From assembly GCA_022573095.1 (NCBI GenBank), contig JACZUR010000073.1, positions 1 to 9,024 of the forward strand: a stretch of DNA of 9,024 nucleotides. Direction: 5' to 3'. The translations under genes and the position numbers were made by a program. Under the pieces are notes generated by a model. The model did not search any database and was not told the origin of the DNA. It saw only the letters and a program-made list of their open reading frames with translations. The DNA comes from Gemmatimonadota bacterium. Lineage in GTDB: Bacteria > Gemmatimonadota > Gemmatimonadetes > Gemmatimonadales > GWC2-71-9. The number at the start of each line of letters is the position of its first letter. Position 1 is the stretch's first letter. This document shows positions 5,835 through 9,024 of the stretch, piece after piece.

Positions 5835-6655
5835 TAGAAACTCCCTGACGCTCCGCCGCCGCCGAATCCTCCTCCACCTCCGAAACCGCCAAAGCCTCCA
5901 CCGCCAAAGCCTCCACCGCCACCGAAACCGCCGCGGTATCGTCCGCCGCCGAGCATAGCACTGAGAAGGAAGAACTGCCAGAAACCCCTTCGGCGGCCGA
6001 ACACGAGAAAGATAATGATCAGGACGATCCACTGTATCGGGAAACCTCTACGGCGGCTGCCCGTCCCTGTCGGCACCCGTGCAATTTCTCCGGTCAGCTC
6101 GAACCCGAATTCGCTCGCATACGCCTGAGCCAGCAGCTGGACCCCCACGGCCAAGCCCCGGGCGTAGCTGTTGGACTGGACGGACGCCCGTCCGACCTGG
6201 TCCCGAATCCGGCCGGCAAGAGCGTCGGTGATGAATCCCTCGGAACCTATTCCCGTTGCTATGGCCAGATCCGCTCTGCCGTCTCCGGGCCTCGATCCGG
6301 GCATCAGAAGCAGGACGACTCCTGCGTTGCTACTGGCGTCTCCTACCTGCCGTTGCGCTCCTATGCCCCACTGGCGCCCGATATCGCGCGCCACGTCTAT
6401 CGACGCCCGGCCTTCGAGATCAGTGAGTGTTACGACCGCAATCTCGCCGCGGGACTTTTGCCGGACTTCCTCGATCAGGATCGACATCTGCCGCTCGATC
6501 GATGGGTCAATGATTCCGGCGAAATCGTTAACGTATCCCCGGGGGGCCGGAAGCTGGAGTTGCGCTGCAAGAAGCAGAGCTGCAAATGTGAACATGGAAA
6601 GAAGATAACTAAAATTCCGCGTTGCATCGAAGCTTGCGTGCCAGCTAACTTTCAC
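5834..6655 (-). CDS. TPM-domain (YgcG-type) membrane protein with Gly-rich tail
   Basis: A TPM_phosphatase/YgcG-family protein, exported and anchored with a single C-terminal membrane helix. In order: hydrophobic signal region (about 14-34), TPM domain (about 41-185; GYVNDFAGIIDPSIERQM, RGEIAVVTLTDLEG, GVVLLLMPGSRPGDGR and a conserved GIGSEG), a linker with RRR, a membrane segment (about 206-219), and a tail made almost wholly of Gly and Phe (236-273). Roles reported for relatives include photosystem repair in plants and respiratory complex assembly. None can be assigned here. The GTG at 6655 gives a signal peptide with a basic residue (R13) before the hydrophobic core. An ATG at 6595 (residue 21) is an alternative, but leaves no positive n-region and lacks a ribosome site. 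It heads the group that includes the lemA-like gene, a common pairing. Confidence 0.88.
   Translation of the reverse strand: MKVSWHASFDATRNFSYLLSMFTFAALLLAAQLQLPAPRGYVNDFAGIIDPSIERQMSILIEEVRQKSRGEIAVVTLTDLEGRASIDVARDIGRQWGIGAQRQVGDASSNAGVVLLLMPGSRPGDGRADLAIATGIGSEGFITDALAGRIRDQVGRASVQSNSYARGLAVGVQLLAQAYASEFGFELTGEIARVPTGTGSRRRGFPIQWIVLIIIFLVFGRRRGFWQFFLLSAMLGGGRYRGGFGGGGGFGGGGFGGFGGGGGFGGGGASGSF
5886..5915. repeat. 15-bp perfect tandem duplication in the TPM gene tail
   Basis: CCGCCAAAGCCTCCA occurs at 5886-5900 and again directly at 5901-5915, with a degraded third copy (CCGCCACCGAAACCG) from 5916. It encodes part of the Gly/Phe-rich C-terminal tail, five residues per unit. Such in-frame units can expand or contract by slippage without breaking the protein. 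Confidence 0.85.
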
Positions 6656-6672
6656 TGTGTCCCGCGACAGAG

Positions 6673-6702
6673 TAGGTACCGCAGTTTTCCGATCGCTGAA
6701 CA
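6673..6702 (-). promoter_or_regulatory. Weak candidate promoter for the TPM gene group
   Basis: On the minus strand TGTTCA (plus 6697-6702) and TACCTA (plus 6673-6678) are separated by 18 bases. This sits upstream of the GTG at 6655 in the gap between divergent genes. The match to consensus is poor, especially in the -35 element. No better plus-strand promoter for the ferredoxin-like gene is visible in the same gap. Confidence 0.2.
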
Positions 6703-6750
6703 GGCGTGTTGTTAGCTACCAAGCGAGCTGTGCGCAAAAGGCAGGTAGGA

Positions 6751-7350
6751 GTGGATCGTAGATCTCCCACCGATTTCTTGGTGGGTCGTGAAGGAGATCG
6801 GAGGGGTTTCTTCAGGGAGACCCCCGGCCGTCTGATCCGCGAAGTAGCGGTCCGCACCGAGCGCCGTGGCATTAGTCAGAGATACTTCCGTCCTCCCGGG
6901 GCCCTGGCGGAAATAGAGTTTCTCGCCACCTGTACCCGGTGCAACGAGTGTATCGAAGTCTGCCCCGTTGACGCGATCACGAAAGCGCCGCCGGGCTCGG
7001 GCTTCGCTGCAGGCACGCCTGTTCTCAACCCGCTGAGCAGTCCCTGCGTGGCATGCAGCGAAATTCCATGCGCGAAGGTATGTCCTTCAGGAGCGCTGAT
7101 AAGACCAGATAATCTCTGGGAAGGATACCGCATCGCGCGGCTGGTACTGGATCCGGACACATGCGTTGCTTTCAACGGTGTAGAGTGCGGCGTGTGCGCA
7201 ACGGTTTGCCCGGTCGGCACGGAGGCAATAGCATTGGACCCGCAGGGCCGTCCGGTAATAAAGGCTGAGGGCTGTGTAGGGTGCGGTTCTTGTGTTTACG
7301 CGTGCATCACGAGTCCGAAGTCGCTGGTACTTGTTCATGAGGATGATTAA
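6751..7350 (+). CDS. Four-cluster 4Fe-4S ferredoxin-type protein (NapG/MauM-like)
   Basis: A 199-residue electron-transfer protein with four Cys clusters: CTRCNECIEVCP (61-72), CVACSEIPCAKVCP (99-112), CVAFNGVECGVCATVCP (138-154) and CVGCGSCVYAC (175-185). The spacing, including the PC...CPSGAL segment, is like NapG/MauM-type ferredoxins, and four 4Fe-4S clusters are expected. No Tat signal or membrane helix is visible, so it is probably cytoplasmic, unlike exported NapG. The N-terminal ~50 residues are Arg-rich and lead into RPPGALAEIEFLATC, typical of this family. GTG at 6751 is chosen because AAGG and AGG lie just upstream (6738-6745). GTG at 6730 and 6706 are alternatives in the same frame. 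No reductase partner is adjacent. Its TAA shares a base with the cupin ATG, so the two are probably co-translated. Confidence 0.85.
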   Translation: MDRRSPTDFLVGREGDRRGFFRETPGRLIREVAVRTERRGISQRYFRPPGALAEIEFLATCTRCNECIEVCPVDAITKAPPGSGFAAGTPVLNPLSSPCVACSEIPCAKVCPSGALIRPDNLWEGYRIARLVLDPDTCVAFNGVECGVCATVCPVGTEAIALDPQGRPVIKAEGCVGCGSCVYACITSPKSLVLVHEDD

Positions 7351-7697
7351 TGGAAACGCCATACAAGGTGGATAAGCCGTGGGGTCACGAACTCATATGG
7401 GCGAAAACGGATCGCTACGTGGGCAAGATTCTGCACATCGAGCCGGGCCACGTCCTGAGTCTGCAATATCACGAGAAGAAAGACGAAACCATACACGTCC
7501 TCAGAGGTGAGATCATCTTCCGCGTGAAGATTGACGACGAGTTAAGAGAAATGAAGATGGGTGAGGGCAAGTCCTATCATATCACACCCCTCACCGTCCA
7601 TCAGATGGAAGCGGTTGTGGCCAGTGACTTGCTGGAGGTTTCTACGCCTGAGATTGACGATGTCGTGAGGCTCGAAGATCGGTATGGGAGAGTCTGA
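7350..7697 (+). CDS. Single-domain cupin, mannose-6-phosphate isomerase-like
   Basis: A 115-residue cupin, one beta-barrel domain long. The opening KVDKPWGHELIWAKTDRYVG and the core IEPGHVLSLQYHEKKDETIH are close to the metal-binding domain of type II phosphomannose isomerases and stand-alone relatives. Likely metal ligands are H41 and E46 (motif 1) and H84 in ITPLTVHQMEA (motif 2). The product probably binds or isomerises a sugar phosphate, but the stand-alone members are poorly characterised and activity is inferred. The ATG at 7350 overlaps the preceding TAA (TAATG), with GAGGA (7339-7343) 6 bases upstream. It directly abuts the sugar-nucleotidyltransferase, which suggests a shared role in activated-sugar supply for surface polysaccharide. 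Confidence 0.87.
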   Translation: METPYKVDKPWGHELIWAKTDRYVGKILHIEPGHVLSLQYHEKKDETIHVLRGEIIFRVKIDDELREMKMGEGKSYHITPLTVHQMEAVVASDLLEVSTPEIDDVVRLEDRYGRV

Positions 7698-8528
7698 GTG
7701 AAGGTCATACTGCCGATGGCCGGGAAGGGTACCAGGCTCCTGCCGGCTACGAAGTTCGTGCCCAAGCCTCTCATACGCCTAGCTGGACGCTCTGTCCTCG
7801 ATCGCCTCATGGATAAGGTTTTGGCGCTCGATGTTGACGAGTTGTTGATCATCACCGGACACCTTAAAGAGAAGCTCGAGGAACACGTCGTGGACAACTA
7901 TGACGTTCCGGCACGATTTATCGAGCAGAAAGTTCAAGATGGCACCGCAACGGCCGTACATCTTGCGCAGCCATACGTGGATGGACCAGTTCTTATAGTG
8001 TTTGTTGATACGATTTTTGATGTTGAGCTCGCGATCGACGAAAACGGCACAGACGACGGTACGATCTGGGTGCACGAGGTAGAGGATTATCAGCGCTTCG
8101 GTGTAATAGTCACGGACAGCGACGGCTATATGACCAAGATTGTCGAGAAACCCTCGGAGCCGGTCTCGAGGTTGGCGAACGTCGGACTGTACTATATACG
8201 TGACTCGGCCGCACTGTTCGCAGGCATTGACTGGACGATGTCACGCCCTCCCTACAAAGGGGAGTACTTCCTTACTGATGCTTTCCAGCACATGGTGGAC
8301 AACGGAAAGAAAATAAAAATCGAGCCTATTCGGGGCTGGTACGACTGCGGCAAGCTCGAGACTACGCTTGATACCAATCGCTATCTTCTCGAGAACGGTG
8401 GTGACAGGGTAACTGAGGAATTTACCAACGTGAAGGTCACTAAATTCGAGGGGCTGGTGGTCCGATTTGCCAAGGAGGTGGGCGCAAAAGTAATCATTCG
8501 GGGGCTCCGCAGCGGTTCGGATTTTTAG
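7698..8528 (+). CDS. Sugar-phosphate nucleotidyltransferase, C-terminus replaced by CoaD sequence
   Basis: Residues 1-235 are a sugar-1-phosphate nucleotidyltransferase of the RmlA/GalU-like type, which makes an NDP-sugar from NTP and sugar phosphate. Motifs: MAGKGTRLLPATKFVPKPL (7-25), QDGTATAV (80-87), the metal-binding VDTIFD (103-108), VEKP (149-152), GEYFLTDAF (188-196) and GWYDCGKLETTLDTN (213-227). Family members usually continue past this point, often with a left-handed beta-helix domain. Here, after about residue 236, the chain becomes NVKVTKFEGLVVRFAKEVGA (244-263) and IIRGLRSGSDF, which is CoaD, and then ends at TAG 8526-8528. The catalytic domain looks intact, but the C-terminal part is foreign. 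GTG at 7698 directly follows the cupin TGA, with GGGAG (7686-7690) 7 bases upstream. As written the product is a chimera whose stability is doubtful. Confidence 0.88.
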   Translation: MKVILPMAGKGTRLLPATKFVPKPLIRLAGRSVLDRLMDKVLALDVDELLIITGHLKEKLEEHVVDNYDVPARFIEQKVQDGTATAVHLAQPYVDGPVLIVFVDTIFDVELAIDENGTDDGTIWVHEVEDYQRFGVIVTDSDGYMTKIVEKPSEPVSRLANVGLYYIRDSAALFAGIDWTMSRPPYKGEYFLTDAFQHMVDNGKKIKIEPIRGWYDCGKLETTLDTNRYLLENGGDRVTEEFTNVKVTKFEGLVVRFAKEVGAKVIIRGLRSGSDF

Positions 8529-8729
8529 TACGAATTCGACATGGCCTTTATGAACCGCCGACTTGAGCCGGATTTGGATATGGTCTTTTTTATGACTTCT
8601 CAGGAATACATGTTCGTTAGCTCGAGCTTGTTGAAAGAGGTGGCCCTGTTAAATGGGGAAGTAGACGCATTGATGCCGCCCCATGTAGCCGAGGCAGTCA
8701 AAATCAAATATGGGTTGCCGGTCAAGTAG
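8421..8729 (+). pseudogene. coaD: coaD remnant: C-terminal ~60% with an in-frame TAG
   Basis: This stretch reads as the C-terminal part of phosphopantetheine adenylyltransferase, the hexameric enzyme making dephospho-CoA from 4'-phosphopantetheine and ATP. Before the TAG it gives NVKVTKFEGLVVRFAKEVGA and IIRGLRSGSDF. After it come YEFDMAFMNRRLEPDLDMVF, FMTSQEYMF, the ATP-contacting VSSSLLKEVA, and EVDALMPPHVAEAV. About 60 N-terminal residues, including the HxGH-type nucleotide-binding motif, are missing, replaced in frame by the nucleotidyltransferase. The TAG at 8526-8528 stands where the family has Glu in SDFEYEF, one base from GAG. The natural stop is TAG at 8727-8729. An internal ATG at 8541 could start a 62-residue fragment, but without function. 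Family identity is confident; whether this is decay or an assembly error is open. The left boundary is approximate. Confidence 0.85.
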
Positions 8730-8744
8730 CTGATAGGACCGGAC

Positions 8745-8752
8745 GGAGGGGG
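8745..8752 (+). promoter_or_regulatory. Strong Shine-Dalgarno before the last gene
   Basis: GGAGGGGG ends 5 bases before the ATC at 8758-8760. It supports translation beginning at 8758 even though the codon there is ATC. The next in-frame ATG (8785) is 32 bases beyond and has no ribosome site of its own. Confidence 0.6.
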
Positions 8753-8757
8753 AAATC

Positions 8758-9024
8758 ATCGATATCATAAATATTATCGACCGAATGGAGACTCTAATCG
8801 AAACCAGCAAGGCCGTTCCGGTGAGCGGGAATATCCTCATTGACCGGAAAAAAGCCATGGAACTGGTGGACCAACTGCGCCTGGCGATTCCTCAAGAGGT
8901 GCGTTCAGCCGAAGAGGTGTTGTCGCAAAAAGACCAGATCATTAATCAGGCTCAAGTGGACGCTCGCCGTACCAAGTCCAAGGCCGAAGACGACTACCGG
9001 GAACGCTTGGACACCAGCGAATTG
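8758..9024 (+). CDS. CoaD-adjacent coiled-coil protein (ATP synthase b/E- or DivIVA-like), partial
   Basis: An open frame runs off the right edge with 89 residues visible. It begins (I)DIINIIDRMETLIETSKAVP, then VSGNILIDRKKAMELVDQLR and LAIPQEV, followed by a charged helix with AEEVLSQKDQIINQAQVDA. From memory, this matches a short gene that follows coaD in Dehalococcoidia and other Chloroflexota, annotated loosely as an ATP synthase subunit b/E-like or DivIVA-like protein. Function is unknown. Homologues, as I recall them, begin Met-Asp-Ile, which places the start at 8758, where the codon is ATC. An in-frame TAG at 8734 excludes a start much further upstream. ATG at 8785 would drop nine conserved residues. 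Either a rare ATC start or a base error would explain it. Confidence 0.65.
   Translation, partial: MDIINIIDRMETLIETSKAVPVSGNILIDRKKAMELVDQLRLAIPQEVRSAEEVLSQKDQIINQAQVDARRTKSKAEDDYRERLDTSEL

Noticed and set aside
5170..5958. Plus-strand open frame of 262 codons
   Set aside because: It is antisense to the nucleotidyltransferase-fold gene and the TPM tail. The latter part is only the complement of the Gly-rich repeats.
6751..7350. Periplasmic nitrate reductase component NapG
   Set aside because: The Cys spacing is similar, but there is no Tat signal and no nap gene nearby, so only a family-level call is justified.
8526..8528. Genetic code with TAG reassigned to an amino acid
   Set aside because: TAG also serves as the natural stop at 145-147 and for coaD itself at 8727-8729, and no other gene in the window has an internal TAG.
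7698..8729. A new bifunctional nucleotidyltransferase-CoaD enzyme
   Set aside because: CoaD is missing its nucleotide-binding N-terminal half and is broken by a stop, so the second activity could not be present. Misjoin or decay is the better explanation.

Overview
The window looks like a bacterial chromosome segment of moderately high GC, probably from a metagenome assembly. Thirteen genes are complete or nearly so, two are cut by the window edges, and a coaD remnant lies near the right end. From memory of protein families, not from a search, the block up to about position 8400 resembles Gemmatimonadota: an AtpZ / small membrane protein / AtpB-E-F-H cluster, and a cupin followed by a sugar-phosphate nucleotidyltransferase. 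The last ~600 bases (CoaD C-terminal half, then a short coiled-coil gene) resemble the coaD neighbourhood of Chloroflexota such as Dehalococcoidia. That disagreement is the most notable thing here.

Layout. 1-147: tail of an unrecognised plus-strand gene. 194-1216 (minus): MoxR-type AAA+ ATPase, without the DUF58 partners that often accompany it. 1379-4460 (plus): membrane half of an F-type ATP synthase plus delta (atpZ, an AtpI-like gene, atpB, atpE, atpF, atpH). The genes are tightly packed or overlapping, except for a 250-base repeat-bearing and hairpin-rich gap before atpE. The cluster ends at a strong bidirectional terminator at 4482-4515 with no atpA, G, D or C following, so the F1 genes must lie elsewhere. 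4538-6655 (minus): a TPM-domain membrane protein, a degenerate nucleotidyltransferase-fold protein and a LemA lipoprotein. 6751-8528 (plus): a four-cluster ferredoxin-like protein, a cupin and a sugar-nucleotidyltransferase, each overlapping or abutting the next.

Right end. The sugar-nucleotidyltransferase loses its family's C-terminal part around 8400-8430 and continues in frame into the C-terminal ~60% of phosphopantetheine adenylyltransferase (CoaD). The CoaD part is interrupted by an in-frame TAG at 8526-8528, exactly where the family has a conserved glutamate. After the CoaD stop at 8729, a gene running off the window appears to start at ATC where ATG is expected. A false assembly join with base errors is the simplest reading. 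A real deletion fusion with a decayed coaD is the alternative. I see no CRISPR array, tRNA, rRNA, insertion sequence or convincing new defence system.
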